Part shown: positions 17,221 to 26,852 of the stretch, piece by piece | Layout: the number at the start of each line of letters is the position of its first letter | Position numbering within the stretch: the stretch's first letter is position 1 | From: Desulfonatronospira thiodismutans ASO3-1 | Lineage (GTDB): Bacteria > Desulfobacterota > Desulfovibrionia > Desulfovibrionales > Desulfonatronovibrionaceae | Direction of reading: 5' to 3' | NCBI RefSeq assembly: GCF_000174435.1 | Contig: NZ_ACJN02000004.1 | Coordinates: 281,330 to 345,329, forward strand | Length of the DNA stretch: 64,000 nucleotides | The notes under the pieces: generated by a model | The model's input: the letters and a program-made list of their open reading frames with translations, nothing else | Told to the model about the DNA's origin: nothing | The model's database searches: none | Made by a program: the position numbers and the translations under genes

Positions 17221-17777
17221 GATGGCTCAAATTTGTTTTGCACAATGCTATGATTAAAATACGTACATTCTAAAACTCTTTTTTTGCATATAAACATTAC
17301 AGATTATAAAATATGCATACCATAAAGATAAATTATTTAAAAAATGAAGTCATTGGTTGTTAATTTATTTATTGAACTTTTGCGGTCAAGAAGAAACGCA
17401 GTATTCTAATCGTCTCAAGAAATTTTGCTCTGAATTTAAAGTACCAACATTTCTAAAAAGATGTGGGATACGTAAAGCCAAAGGGTATTTGGCTACAAAA
17501 TAGAAGGTGGGGTCTCACAAAGATTGAAGGCGTAGATGGTCGTTATTGCTGCTTATATCCGAAAAGTGGGCAGAAAAAGGTGGAAGTACTGTCAAAGATC
17601 ACAATCATGGTAATTGGCAACTCAGAAAGTTGAGTTATTAAACAATTTTAAACCGGCATAATTAAGACATATTCAGTCTTGCGCTCGCATTGGAATTAAA
17701 ACTCAAGTCAGAACTTTCACCATCAAAAGGGATGTCGCCTTTTTTCCAAGAGGAAATGTCAGATCAAGTCGAAACTA
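17221..17777. other. A/T-rich gap between convergent genes
   Basis: No supported gene. TGCATAT (about 17286) and ATATGCA (about 17311) form a loose inverted repeat. Short open stretches around 17440-17640 look like decayed coding sequence but I cannot name the family. Confidence 0.4.
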
Positions 17778-18449
17778 TCACTCTTGAATCATCAGCCATT
17801 CCTCAAGAGAATTTTCCCATCCCTCCTGTGAGGCTTCAAGGGGCATCTCCTTAGAATTATGGCCTGGCATTAAAAAGCGACTTCCTCTTTCTTGAACAAG
17901 AGGAAACCATAGTACTGGCTTGCTTGCTGTAAGGGTCATTTCAACAACATGGGCCGTTCCACCTGGACCTCGAGCTGGTTCACCGTCCCATAGTGCAATC
18001 ATCAAATCGCACATATCGACAATCTTTCGGCCAACAGCTTGATATCCTTGGATTCCACTTCTTGGGTAATCAAGCTCAATTACACTGGATGCCTCAGACA
18101 GCAACTTTGCATATTCATCCAGGGACGTCTGATCCTGGAAATCCTTTTTATATTCATTGCGATTAAAGGGTAGGACACAGCATAGATTTAGTTTGTTTTT
18201 CAGTGCCTCTCTGGCAAAAATACGATCTGCCCCCTCTGCTAAGGCTGATACCATGCATATCTGGGGATTATCCTGGGTATGAACAGCATTGAAACAGCTA
18301 GTTGAGAGCTTCTTGAGTACGATATCCAGAATCTGGCTTATAAATATTGAGAATTTACTCTCGATATTTGGATTAAGCCTGTGGGCTCTATGTCCTGTTA
18401 CTCCGATGGAAATAAGAGGTGATCCGGGTAGTTTGTATTTGCTGATCAC
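17778..18449 (-). CDS. SLOG-type predicted nucleotide sensor
   Basis: This 223-residue protein has the SLOG (Smf/DprA-LOG) Rossmann-like pattern: ISIGVTGHR at the start, SALAEGADR in the middle and CDLMIALWDGEPARGPGGTA later, which together form a nucleotide-binding pocket. Such proteins were predicted by comparative genomics to sense or process nucleotide signals in conflict systems, often beside membrane effectors. It lies 24 bp after the RyR/TrkA protein on the same strand, so the two form an operon and probably act together: sensor here, membrane effector there. The exact ligand is unknown. Confidence 0.8.
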   Translation of the reverse strand: MISKYKLPGSPLISIGVTGHRAHRLNPNIESKFSIFISQILDIVLKKLSTSCFNAVHTQDNPQICMVSALAEGADRIFAREALKNKLNLCCVLPFNRNEYKKDFQDQTSLDEYAKLLSEASSVIELDYPRSGIQGYQAVGRKIVDMCDLMIALWDGEPARGPGGTAHVVEMTLTASKPVLWFPLVQERGSRFLMPGHNSKEMPLEASQEGWENSLEEWLMIQE

Positions 18450-18473
18450 GATATTTTAGTTTGTGCTCAAGAG

Positions 18474-20342
18474 TTATTGCTGGCGGACTAATTTGAATTG
18501 GTTCGTTTCTATATACATTTTGACTATATGTGGCAGAGCTTTAATTATCGCAACATCTTTATCGTGTTCTGCCTCATCCAGTTTTTCATATTTTACGATA
18601 GTATTATTGATCTGCATAGGTTTATCTTTTTTTTCGTCGAACAACCAGTCATCAATCAGTCTTTCCATGCAGAATCTTTTATGTTCATTTTTTTTGAGAT
18701 TTTCCATATTCTCATCAATCGCTTTTTCAAGCTCAATGATTTTCACTTCACTACTTGGTAATGTACTGGCGTTTGAACAAGGCTCCAGAGAGAATCCAAT
18801 CTCCCGAAGCTTGACAAAAATATGATCACCTGAATGTCGGCTGGAGTATTGCTGAAAGTCAGTAAGCTTGATCCATTCTTCATTCTTCAACTCTTTATAT
18901 TTTTTAGAAAGTTCGATTTCAGAAATCTCTGAGTCTTTCTTATTGTTAATAACACCGTAAGCAGCATGTATCATCATTCCGATGTTGTCTGATATCTCTC
19001 CAGGGTATTTCTCTTGTCTTCCAAGCATATCTTTCATAATTTGATAAAAATGGATTTTAGTATATGTTTCCCAGCTATGATATTTTATTAAAATTGTGTT
19101 ATTATTCAGTTCAGGTAAACAGCAAACAACGTCAGCGTTTTGCCTAAGAACCTGTAAACATTGACTAATTCTATAGCTTGCATCTACACAACTGTAGTCA
19201 TTGTCTCCAGTTACATATATTCGTGAAAAAGGGATATCTTCTCTCTCGCTCAATGCCCTTCTAATAATTCCTGGTGACGTTGAATTAGTATCATAATGGT
19301 AGAAAAGTATGTCTGCAATTGGAGAACGTCCTCCGTAAGCTGCATCAGCCTGGTCAAAGTTGAGTACTGGATGTCTTGCAATAAACTTTTGGAACTGTGA
19401 TTCATCATTGTCAAATAAGCTAATTAATAAAGGAGCATCCTCAAAAAAAACACAATGCCGCACGAGCTGAAGAACTGTTTCTTTTGCGAAATCTCCAAGT
19501 CCAACGATTCCTATGTGGACTTTTTTGTGGACTTTTTTCTTATATTTCTGGGAACTGATTGTGATTGGCGGGTACTCAATCAGCAATTTTCGAGCTGCTA
19601 ATGATTTTGCGCTAAACCAGATTATACCGCCGTCTTTTTCTCGATACTCTTGAAAATTAGGAATATGGCCAGCTATCCTTCGTAATGATTTGTCCTCAAT
19701 ATCAACAATTAATCTTGGTCGTTCTCTTTGTTTTTCTGGTATGAGACTTATAACCTTGGACGTTATGTCTAAATCAAGGTTATCGTCCCCTGTAAATATA
19801 TAAATAGTATCGACCTTATTCAGCTTTAGCCGCTTAAGAGTATTGATATCCCTTGCATCACCATGCAACAATATAGAATTGGGCCTTTCTCTGATTGATA
19901 TAGCATATTTTTTATCAATGTTGATGTCCATGGCTATTATTGGTGTATCTTCATCCAAGCTTTGTATTATTCCAAAAGCCATCCTACCAGCACCTAAAAA
20001 AACATTTTTTCTTGGACTGATAGAATGTCTAAAGTAACATATCTGCTGACCTGCAATTTTAAACAAGACTGCTATAATAGAAAAGGCTGCAAACAAAGGC
20101 AAAGCAAATCTTGAAATTTGCAGTGGTATATTCATATCAAGCCTAGCTTCATGAAGGTCAGCGTTCATAACGATCATCTGTAGTGCCTTATAAGCTGCAT
20201 CAAGAAAAACTATATCATTTCTCATAAGACCTAATAAAGCTAAAATATAAAACAAAATAAATAATATTAAGGCAAAACATGCATGACGTAAGTCAACAAA
20301 TTGCCCGATTTTCTTGTTAAGATTAATCTTTTTATCTTCCAT
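18474..20342 (-). CDS. Two-helix membrane protein with TrkA-type and RyR domains
   Basis: This 622-residue protein starts with two hydrophobic helices (ALILFILFYILALLGL and ALPLFAAFSIIAVLF) separated by a loop with a short amphipathic segment (AAYKALQMIVMNAD), like a minimal ion-channel pore. Two Rossmann domains of the TrkA type follow: NVFLGAGRMAFGI and HIGIVGLGDFAKE are the nucleotide-binding loops. The C-terminus (about 550-612, RFCMERLIDDWLFDEKK to KALPHIV) is a ryanodine-receptor RyR domain. Bacterial RyR-TrkA proteins linked to SLOG genes have been proposed as nucleotide-gated membrane effectors in defence. It is first in the operon; GGAG precedes the start at a long spacing. Confidence 0.85.
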   Translation of the reverse strand: MEDKKINLNKKIGQFVDLRHACFALILFILFYILALLGLMRNDIVFLDAAYKALQMIVMNADLHEARLDMNIPLQISRFALPLFAAFSIIAVLFKIAGQQICYFRHSISPRKNVFLGAGRMAFGIIQSLDEDTPIIAMDINIDKKYAISIRERPNSILLHGDARDINTLKRLKLNKVDTIYIFTGDDNLDLDITSKVISLIPEKQRERPRLIVDIEDKSLRRIAGHIPNFQEYREKDGGIIWFSAKSLAARKLLIEYPPITISSQKYKKKVHKKVHIGIVGLGDFAKETVLQLVRHCVFFEDAPLLISLFDNDESQFQKFIARHPVLNFDQADAAYGGRSPIADILFYHYDTNSTSPGIIRRALSEREDIPFSRIYVTGDNDYSCVDASYRISQCLQVLRQNADVVCCLPELNNNTILIKYHSWETYTKIHFYQIMKDMLGRQEKYPGEISDNIGMMIHAAYGVINNKKDSEISEIELSKKYKELKNEEWIKLTDFQQYSSRHSGDHIFVKLREIGFSLEPCSNASTLPSSEVKIIELEKAIDENMENLKKNEHKRFCMERLIDDWLFDEKKDKPMQINNTIVKYEKLDEAEHDKDVAIIKALPHIVKMYIETNQFKLVRQQ

Positions 20343-20403
20343 ACCTTTGAAAGCTCCAATAATAATTTACATATTTTGTAACAACGGATAAATCTATATA
20401 TAA

Positions 20404-20664
20404 TTGCAGTTCTTTATGAACGCTATGGGCATTAATCGTGTACCTTCTGCTGAAGCCTGCAGGCAGAACTTTCAAGAGCTGGCTTTGAACAAGGACCTGC
20501 AGACTATCCTGACCGCGCTTTCCATCAAGCTCTGGAAAAAGTCCGGAGCAAAAAATGAATACATCGAGAAAGACCAAATGCAGTGGGCGGGAGAGTGGGT
20601 TCACAAGCAAAAACCTTGGATGGTTTGTCAAACCGCATTCGGCAAGGGACAGCTTTTTCTTTAA
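20404..20664 (+). pseudogene. Transposase remnant, IS1380-like
   Basis: An 86-codon frame contains INRVPSAEACRQNFQELA, like the start of IS1380-type transposases (PSxxTLRQR), but runs into unrelated sequence. It has no ribosome site and no catalytic DDE region. The flanks 20343-20403 and 20665-20801 contain nothing recognisable. Confidence 0.45.
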
Positions 20665-20801
20665 AAATAAAGGTATTAAGTCACTCGAGAGCCTACTACT
20701 AATGAATTATTTTTATGTCAAACTAATTTTTTACATATTCATATAAATACAAATATCAGGTTAAACGGTTCTTCGGGCTATCAAAAAACTGGAGGGCAAT
20801 C

Positions 20802-21130
20802 ATGGCACAAAAAAGTGATAAATATAAATAAGGGTTACATGGTCTGAAGAGGATAATGAATATGTTGGACTATGTGCTGAATTTCCGAGCTCGAACTGGT
20901 TAGCGGATACGCCTGAGAAAGCTTTAAAGGGTATCAGGAAGACGGTGGCAGAGGTTATGTCTGATATGGGTGAAAACAGCGGAAAGATTCCTGAATCGAT
21001 AGCGTGCAGGCGGTATAGTGGAAAGTTTATGGTGAGGATTCCGCCTTATGTCCACAGAAAGTCAGCTGTTCAGGCTGCCGAAGCCGGTATCAGCCCGAAT
21101 CGTATTGCCAGCTCAAAGCTGAGTCAATAG
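20802..21130 (+). pseudogene. HicB antitoxin gene with an early frameshift
   Basis: After GGAGGGCAATC, ATG 20802 starts MAQKSDKYK and stops. Adding one T after position 20830 would give KYKYRVTWSEEDNEYVGLC, the normal HicB start, and the rest of the gene is intact to TAG 21128-21130: partial RNase H fold, then a ribbon-helix-helix (YSGKFMVRIPPYVHR). So a one-base deletion inactivates it. No HicA gene is adjacent. A fragment of a close relative is fused to a DUF2283 gene at 30648. Confidence 0.75.
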
Positions 21131-21200
21131 AACCGGCACCACCGGGCTTTGACTTGCTCCGGATTGACTGAGAAGTTTAAGTTGGATACAGATATTTAGA

Positions 21201-21549
21201 CTTACTCCTGAAGCCCTGTCATAAAAAACAATAACCACGCGCTTCGCGTGGCAGGCCTTAGACAGGATTAACAGGATGGTTAGGATAATCAGCCACCGGC
21301 CTGATGCCGCTGACTGAATTTACCATCCAGCACTCACTTTCTTCCGACATTCATGAGTGCCGCAAAAAAGTGAGTGCTGGAGTGATTACCTTTTGGCCTG
21401 GCTTCCGGCCAGGGCAAAAATGTTTTTCTCTTAATCAATCTCTTAATCTATGCCTGCCACGCGTCTTTGGCGTGGTTAATCCATGCCTGCCACGCGCTGC
21501 GCGTGGTCAAAAAACTCTTTTATTTCTTGGATTGCGGGCATGGCCCGCT
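21201..21549 (+). mobile_element. TTAGA-targeted hairpin insertion element, copy D (349 bp)
   Basis: Left end ACTCCTGAAGCCCTGTCATA and right end GGATTGCGGGCATGGCCCGC match copies at 30818 and 59071, and TTAGA flanks both sides (21196-21200, 21550-21554). The core has CCACGCG-CTT-CGCGTGG, an arm with ACAGGATTAACAGGAT, a strong hairpin with stem CCAGCACTCACTTT (about 21327-21380) and further CCACGC hairpins near the right end. No protein is encoded. To its right is the 3' end of a DUF2283 gene. Confidence 0.75.
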
Positions 21550-21855
21550 TTAGAGACTCTATTCTTGAATCTGTTCAGGCAAAAGTCCTTGACCTTGCAA
21601 AAGCAAAAATGAATGGAACAGACAGGCCATGATGGATAAGAACCTGGAGACCCAGTTGTTTCCATTCTGGAAATAACTGCCGCTGACGGCAAGCGATACT
21701 GCCTGGTTGCAGACAGGCTCTCCCCACCTCTCCGGCAATCGCCTCACCGAATACCTTTGCAGGCCTGCAAGGCTGTTTTGCCTTGACAGGCACCCCCTGG
21801 TGTAATACTTTGTCTTACAAATTAACAGAATTTTGTTAACAGGAGGGCCAGCCAT
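21518..21855 (+). repeat. Left copy of a ~337-bp direct repeat bracketing the 22-31 kb unit
   Basis: Nearly identical to 31076-31412. It begins in the right end of the hairpin element, runs through the 3' end of a DUF2283 gene (ending in MNGTDRP) and ends with AACAGGAGGGCCAGCCAT. In the right copy this ATG starts an antitoxin gene; here the sequence diverges immediately after AT. Confidence 0.9.
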
Positions 21856-21949
21856 TAAATCAAAGGGACAGGTTCATATTTACAAACGACATCATCTCTG
21901 CTAAAAATATCTCCTACTCAGCAAGCATAAGACTTTCAGGAGGTTTACC

Positions 21950-22876
21950 ATGCCGAGAATAGCCAGGTTTATTCGAGACAAACAGCCCACTATCTACCAC
22001 ATAGTTTCCAGAACAGCTTTGCAGGGCCTGCCCATCAAGGACAAAGACAATGACTTCCTGCTGGGACTGATCAAAAAGCTCAGTGCATTTTACTTTGTGG
22101 ATGTGCTTGGGTTCGCACTTTTAGGAAATCATTTTCATCTGGTAATCCGCATATATCCTGAGTCTGATCCGACTGATGATGAGATCAGGGAAAGGCTGCA
22201 GAAATATTATGGTGATGGGCTTAAGGTTACGGGATTGCTTATTTCAGACTACCGCAAACGACTGACCGATCTGGGCGCTTATGTAAAGGATATCAAGCAG
22301 GGGTTTACCAGGTATTTCAACAAGAAGTATGGCCGCAGGGGTTTCTTCTGGGGGGATAGATTCAAGTCCATGATTGTTCAGGACGGGCTGAGCTTGGTTA
22401 ACCTTCTGGCTTATGTGGACCTTAATCCTATTCGTGCTGGCATTGTGAAAAAGCCGGAGGACTACCGCTGGTGTTCTCTTGGCTACCATACTCAGACCGG
22501 GAATAAAGACGGCCTGCTGTCCATTGATTTTGGAATGAAGGAATGGAATGAGTTTGATCCATCAGAGATAGTCCGCAAATACAGGCAATTCGTATACGAA
22601 ACAGGTGCTGTGGATGCCGGGAAAGGCAAGGTCATGGACAAAAAGATCGTGGAGAAGGCCAGGAAGAAGGGCTATAAAGTCAGCCGAGCAGAACGGTTTC
22701 GCTACCGTTGCAGATATTTTACTGATTCAGGCATTATCGGCGGCAAAGACTTTGTCCAGGAGGTCTTTGACCAGGTCAAGCACCTGCTTAAGTCAAAAGA
22801 TGAGCGGAAATTTACTCCGGTTAAAGGGGTAGATGGGGTTTTTTCTATGAAGCGGCTTATGGAGGTTGTAGAGTAA
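21950..22876 (+). CDS. REP-associated tyrosine (Y1) transposase
   Basis: This 308-residue protein has the Y1 HUH fold: MPRIARFIRDKQPTIYHIV, the metal-binding HUH in GNHFHLVIR, and the nucleophile region YVKDIKQGFTRYFN followed by RRGFFWGDRFKS. LAYVDLNPIRAGIV is also typical. These enzymes nick and join hairpin-type REP sequences as single strands. AGGAGG lies before the start. Its stop is 28 bp from the convergent helicase gene. Decayed fragments of the same gene occur at 30360, 49555 and 58265. It is a candidate mover of the hairpin-rich repeats in this window. Confidence 0.9.
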   Translation: MPRIARFIRDKQPTIYHIVSRTALQGLPIKDKDNDFLLGLIKKLSAFYFVDVLGFALLGNHFHLVIRIYPESDPTDDEIRERLQKYYGDGLKVTGLLISDYRKRLTDLGAYVKDIKQGFTRYFNKKYGRRGFFWGDRFKSMIVQDGLSLVNLLAYVDLNPIRAGIVKKPEDYRWCSLGYHTQTGNKDGLLSIDFGMKEWNEFDPSEIVRKYRQFVYETGAVDAGKGKVMDKKIVEKARKKGYKVSRAERFRYRCRYFTDSGIIGGKDFVQEVFDQVKHLLKSKDERKFTPVKGVDGVFSMKRLMEVVE

Positions 22877-22904
22877 AGCCTTTTGCCTGCCTCCTTGAGA
22901 GATG

Positions 22905-25900
22905 CTATTCTCGATCATTCAGCAAAAGCGTATTGAGCAGATTAAGCTCAGTACTGGCCATGAAGTACCGATCATCAAATATTATATCCAGCCTTGCCGG
23001 ATCAGGGCTGCCAAGGGATATGGCAAATGGAAATGTTTCATATTCCGCAATTATGGGGATATAATGCCCGGCATGAGGCATGGTCCTGGAAAGGGCCTCT
23101 TTCCATTCTTCGGGATATTTTAAATTTACAGCTCTTTCCGAACCATCAATAACGGTCCTGCAGAACTGGGGATAGTTCAGGGGGAGGCTTAGCCAGACAT
23201 GGCGTGAATAGATATTCTTCTGACTTGAATAGGTCAGTCGTATGCTTTCGTTCTGCCTGGCAATCAGCCTGTAAATATCCCAGGCATGTCGTCTGAGATC
23301 TGTATTAATCCGATTATTACTGCCGATGTGTTTAAGCTGGCCAGCAAAGCTTTTTTCTTTTCTGGTATAATCTGCTGAAAAAGTTTCAAACCTCTGGCTT
23401 TCCATGAATTTGCCGTCATCTTTTGACCAACTTTCAAGCCAGAAAGGCCCGATACAATAAATATTATCAGGCAGAACCGGGATACTGTCAGAGCTGCCTG
23501 GTATAAGCTTTCCCGTACTTGATTTTGCCTGCCTGATGAACTCTTTGATCTCCTGCATATCTGAAAAGCTTTTCTGCTCATTTAGAGGATTGTTCAGCTG
23601 AAAGTCATACCCTCCAAACAATTCAACAGCGTTTTTTACTGCTGCTGCCACCACCTTTTTTTCCTCTGTAAGGGTTTTTTCACGCAGCTTGAACGTGGTT
23701 CCTTCAGTAATGAAATCATGGACGGTCTTACTCATGCTGGTTGAAAGCTCAGAAAGACCGATCAACCCCACAGGAACTATTGCAAAGCGTTTGCGTGACA
23801 TACCGGCATCACCGGTAATTCTGGTATGGATTGTACCCCGGAGCATTATAATCAGGGTCAGGAGATCGCTGCTTCGGCGAAGCCAGAGCCTGATGTCAGT
23901 CTTCATATCTTCTATGGGCAGAAAATCGTCAATAAGCATGACCAGCTCTCTTGGAACTTCATCGCAATTAATAACTTTTCCGGTTTCAGAATCAGTGCGG
24001 TGCCCTCTTCCCCTGTAGATCAGCTGCGCCAATTCCATCAGGCTGGACTCGATATTAAAACGCGGTATGGCGGCAATAATTCTCGTAGCCAGAGGAAAGG
24101 AAACTCCACGGGCTCCTGATGAGGTCATCAGAAAGACCCTTACTTTATCCCGGTTTTCCGGCTTTATTATTTGTTCTCTTTTGCTGGGCTCAACACTGGA
24201 GTCAATAATAGCCACTTCCCAAGGCTTGAACTCCAGCTGGTCTGAAATTTCAGCCGAGCGTTCCTCAAGAAGGCTGTCTCTGATTCTGGTGAGGAAGTCT
24301 TTGTGCTGAGCAAAAAAAATGGTCTGTCCTGCCCCTTTTCTCACAGATGCCATGATTTCATTTTTTGCACTGTTCAGCAGCAAATCTTCCGCCTGATCCC
24401 GTATTCTTTCCCGAATTGACATGGGGGTTCCATCCGGTCTTTCTCCAGGCTGGATATAGTGCAGCTTGCAGAGATACCTGACGGAAAGCTCGGTTGCAGG
24501 ATAACTGTTGGTCATTATGTGCAGAACCTGCCTTGTTCTTCCCCCGATTTTAAAGGATGAAACTGCAGGTTTGAATGGATAAGATCCCGTGGATGGAGAG
24601 ATGAGTACCTTTTCCGGAGCTCTGCTTTCGTTGGCCAGGTGACTTTCCATGATAAGCTCATTGCCCAGGCTGGCATCCGCAATAATAAGGTGTACTGTGA
24701 AAGGTGATCCTTCGGTGTCTCCGGCAAAAGGATCAATAAAATGCCTTTCCAGCCACTTTGTTATGGTATGAACAAAAAGAGATCCAGATCCATCCCCGGC
24801 CACCTCATCCAGCATGACCAGAATATTTGGAAATCTTTCGGCCATTTTGAAGCGTTCAGCTTTTCCAGGAACACTTTTTGGGTTGTCGTTGACAAAGATT
24901 TTGGAAAGGCTGTCTATGGTTGAGCCTTTGACAGTCTGTTTGTAGCTTTGCAGGGCTGCGGTCATTACAATTCTGTTTATTCCGGGGTTTTCCCGGGCCA
25001 GCGATCCAGCGCTGGTAGCAATTGTCCTTAATACTCCTGGAACCGGTTTTTCCTGGACCATGTCGGTTCGCTCATCCAGGCTGGTTTTTCTGTTGCGGGA
25101 AGCCCCTGAGTAAGATTCAATATAGTCTTCCATTTCCGGTCCGGCCATCCATATAGTTGAGCTGCCCGGAATAGTAAAATCATCTACACCTCTTACTATG
25201 GCAACACTGTTGATACGTGATTCTCCACCATCAACCTGGTAATAATGGGCGTATGCAGAAGCAGCATTGCTTATCAGTTTGGCATTTGTTGAAATGGTCA
25301 GAATGTCCTGCCCAGCGCTGCTGAACTTGGCATTGACATCCTTGTTGATGACCACTCTTGGGCTAAGGTACAGAAAAAGGTAGCCCTGCCGATCTGAGTC
25401 TGTAAGAAAGTTTTTGACTGCTGTGGTTTTTCCAATGCCTGGGTTTCCCTCTAAGGCCAGCACATTAACCTGGCCTTTTTTACCAGCCTTAAGCCCGGAT
25501 ACTACAGCTGCAGCATGCAGGTCTCTAAGCGTACTTTTACCTTTTGTGCTTAAACCGGAAAATTCTGTGCCAATTATCTCCCTGGCATTTTTTCCCGTCC
25601 TCTCGATAAAATAAGAATCTGTCTTTTCATCGCTGCCAATAAGATCTTCAACCTCTTGTGAATGAACAATTGTGCTGGGCAGATAAAACCTGTCCAGCTT
25701 TTCCTGAAAATCATAGCAGATACTCTGGCCGGGGATGGGGAGCTCGTTTAAGTTTTTGCACTGCTTTTTGAAATCCGCCGGCAGTGAAGCAAGAAGCTGA
25801 TTAAAGGCCATTTTGATTTCTTTATTCAATGCTTGGTCAGACTGCTGCTGCGTGGAAAACTTATCTATTGATGTCTTTCGGTAGGTCTTGCCCAGCTGCT

Positions 25901-26840
25901 TCATCAGCATAGTTCGGGAATCATGAGTTTCACCAAGGTATTCTGCGGACAAAGATTCAATGCCTGCTGATGTTACAGCCATAACTTTGGTGTTGACTGG
26001 TCCTTTAAAGATATTCTGACTTTTCAACAATGTGAGGGTGGTGTCAACATAAGATGCTCCCTGGCACAACTTGTAAAAAGGTTTGTCCTTGCTGGTAAAT
26101 GCTGCCAGGTGGCTTGAAAGTGTGGGTGAAAGGTCAAACTTACCTTGGCTGAGCTCGGCAGTTACCCTGGAAAAAACTCCTCTTTTGTCCATCATGCCAA
26201 CATAGCGGCTAAGCTCTTCAAGATGATCGTTTTCTCTAGAATAATCATAGGTTGCCTGGGGACAGAAGTAAGAAAATTCAAGTACAAGAAGATTGTGGGT
26301 TATGCTGCCTTTTTTGTTTACTGTGACCATAAGCGTAAAGTCTGACCTGGCAGGACCTCCTTTCCATGCGAGAATTCCGGGATTATCAGTCAGGTCGAGA
26401 TTGAAGCATTTCAGAAAATTTACTCCAACCTGCTGAAAAGAATCGTTATGTTCAGTAAGGCTATCTCTGTTTTTTCCAGGAAGGGCCAGGGGACACCAGA
26501 TGGCGTCAAGGGTCAACTTGTCTTTTTTACGCACTTTCAGGCTGGATTTGAGCGTATTCAGCCATTGTCTTATGCATGACCATCCCAAACCATAGCCATT
26601 GATAAACATATGGGCCAATGCCTGTTCAGTATGTTCCTGCAAGGTCTGATCTATAATGCCGAGCTCCTGGAGCAGAGAGTTTTTAATGCTGGAGATCCTG
26701 CAGTTCTGCCAGTCTGACAGTTCCTGATGAGACAGGGAAAGAAGCTCTTCTTTGATTAAAAATGCCAGCACTCCTCTTTTGACGGCTATCTCAAACGCCT
26801 GACCCCATAATGAAGAAGTATCTGTGATTGACTGGTTCAT
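22905..26840 (-). CDS. Large SF2-helicase-like P-loop ATPase of a two-gene system
   Basis: This 1311-residue protein is unrecognised as a whole. Visible parts are an N-terminal region with RSDFTLMV then LLVLEFSY, spaced like a degenerate PD-(D/E)XK nuclease; Walker A LEGNPGIGKTTAVKNF near the middle; a likely Walker B ILVMLDEVAGDGSG; and a C-terminal helicase half with VFLMTSSGARGVSFPLATRI and AQLIYRGRGHR, resembling motifs V and VI. It lies 12 bp downstream of the 1070-residue gene on the same strand, so the two are an operon. No transposition or replication genes are linked except the neighbouring Y1 transposase. A nucleic-acid-directed defence role is inference. Confidence 0.7.
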   Translation of the reverse strand: MNQSITDTSSLWGQAFEIAVKRGVLAFLIKEELLSLSHQELSDWQNCRISSIKNSLLQELGIIDQTLQEHTEQALAHMFINGYGLGWSCIRQWLNTLKSSLKVRKKDKLTLDAIWCPLALPGKNRDSLTEHNDSFQQVGVNFLKCFNLDLTDNPGILAWKGGPARSDFTLMVTVNKKGSITHNLLVLEFSYFCPQATYDYSRENDHLEELSRYVGMMDKRGVFSRVTAELSQGKFDLSPTLSSHLAAFTSKDKPFYKLCQGASYVDTTLTLLKSQNIFKGPVNTKVMAVTSAGIESLSAEYLGETHDSRTMLMKQLGKTYRKTSIDKFSTQQQSDQALNKEIKMAFNQLLASLPADFKKQCKNLNELPIPGQSICYDFQEKLDRFYLPSTIVHSQEVEDLIGSDEKTDSYFIERTGKNAREIIGTEFSGLSTKGKSTLRDLHAAAVVSGLKAGKKGQVNVLALEGNPGIGKTTAVKNFLTDSDRQGYLFLYLSPRVVINKDVNAKFSSAGQDILTISTNAKLISNAASAYAHYYQVDGGESRINSVAIVRGVDDFTIPGSSTIWMAGPEMEDYIESYSGASRNRKTSLDERTDMVQEKPVPGVLRTIATSAGSLARENPGINRIVMTAALQSYKQTVKGSTIDSLSKIFVNDNPKSVPGKAERFKMAERFPNILVMLDEVAGDGSGSLFVHTITKWLERHFIDPFAGDTEGSPFTVHLIIADASLGNELIMESHLANESRAPEKVLISPSTGSYPFKPAVSSFKIGGRTRQVLHIMTNSYPATELSVRYLCKLHYIQPGERPDGTPMSIRERIRDQAEDLLLNSAKNEIMASVRKGAGQTIFFAQHKDFLTRIRDSLLEERSAEISDQLEFKPWEVAIIDSSVEPSKREQIIKPENRDKVRVFLMTSSGARGVSFPLATRIIAAIPRFNIESSLMELAQLIYRGRGHRTDSETGKVINCDEVPRELVMLIDDFLPIEDMKTDIRLWLRRSSDLLTLIIMLRGTIHTRITGDAGMSRKRFAIVPVGLIGLSELSTSMSKTVHDFITEGTTFKLREKTLTEEKKVVAAAVKNAVELFGGYDFQLNNPLNEQKSFSDMQEIKEFIRQAKSSTGKLIPGSSDSIPVLPDNIYCIGPFWLESWSKDDGKFMESQRFETFSADYTRKEKSFAGQLKHIGSNNRINTDLRRHAWDIYRLIARQNESIRLTYSSQKNIYSRHVWLSLPLNYPQFCRTVIDGSERAVNLKYPEEWKEALSRTMPHAGHYIPIIAEYETFPFAISLGSPDPARLDIIFDDRYFMASTELNLLNTLLLNDRE

Positions 26841-26852
26841 TTCAATGATCCG

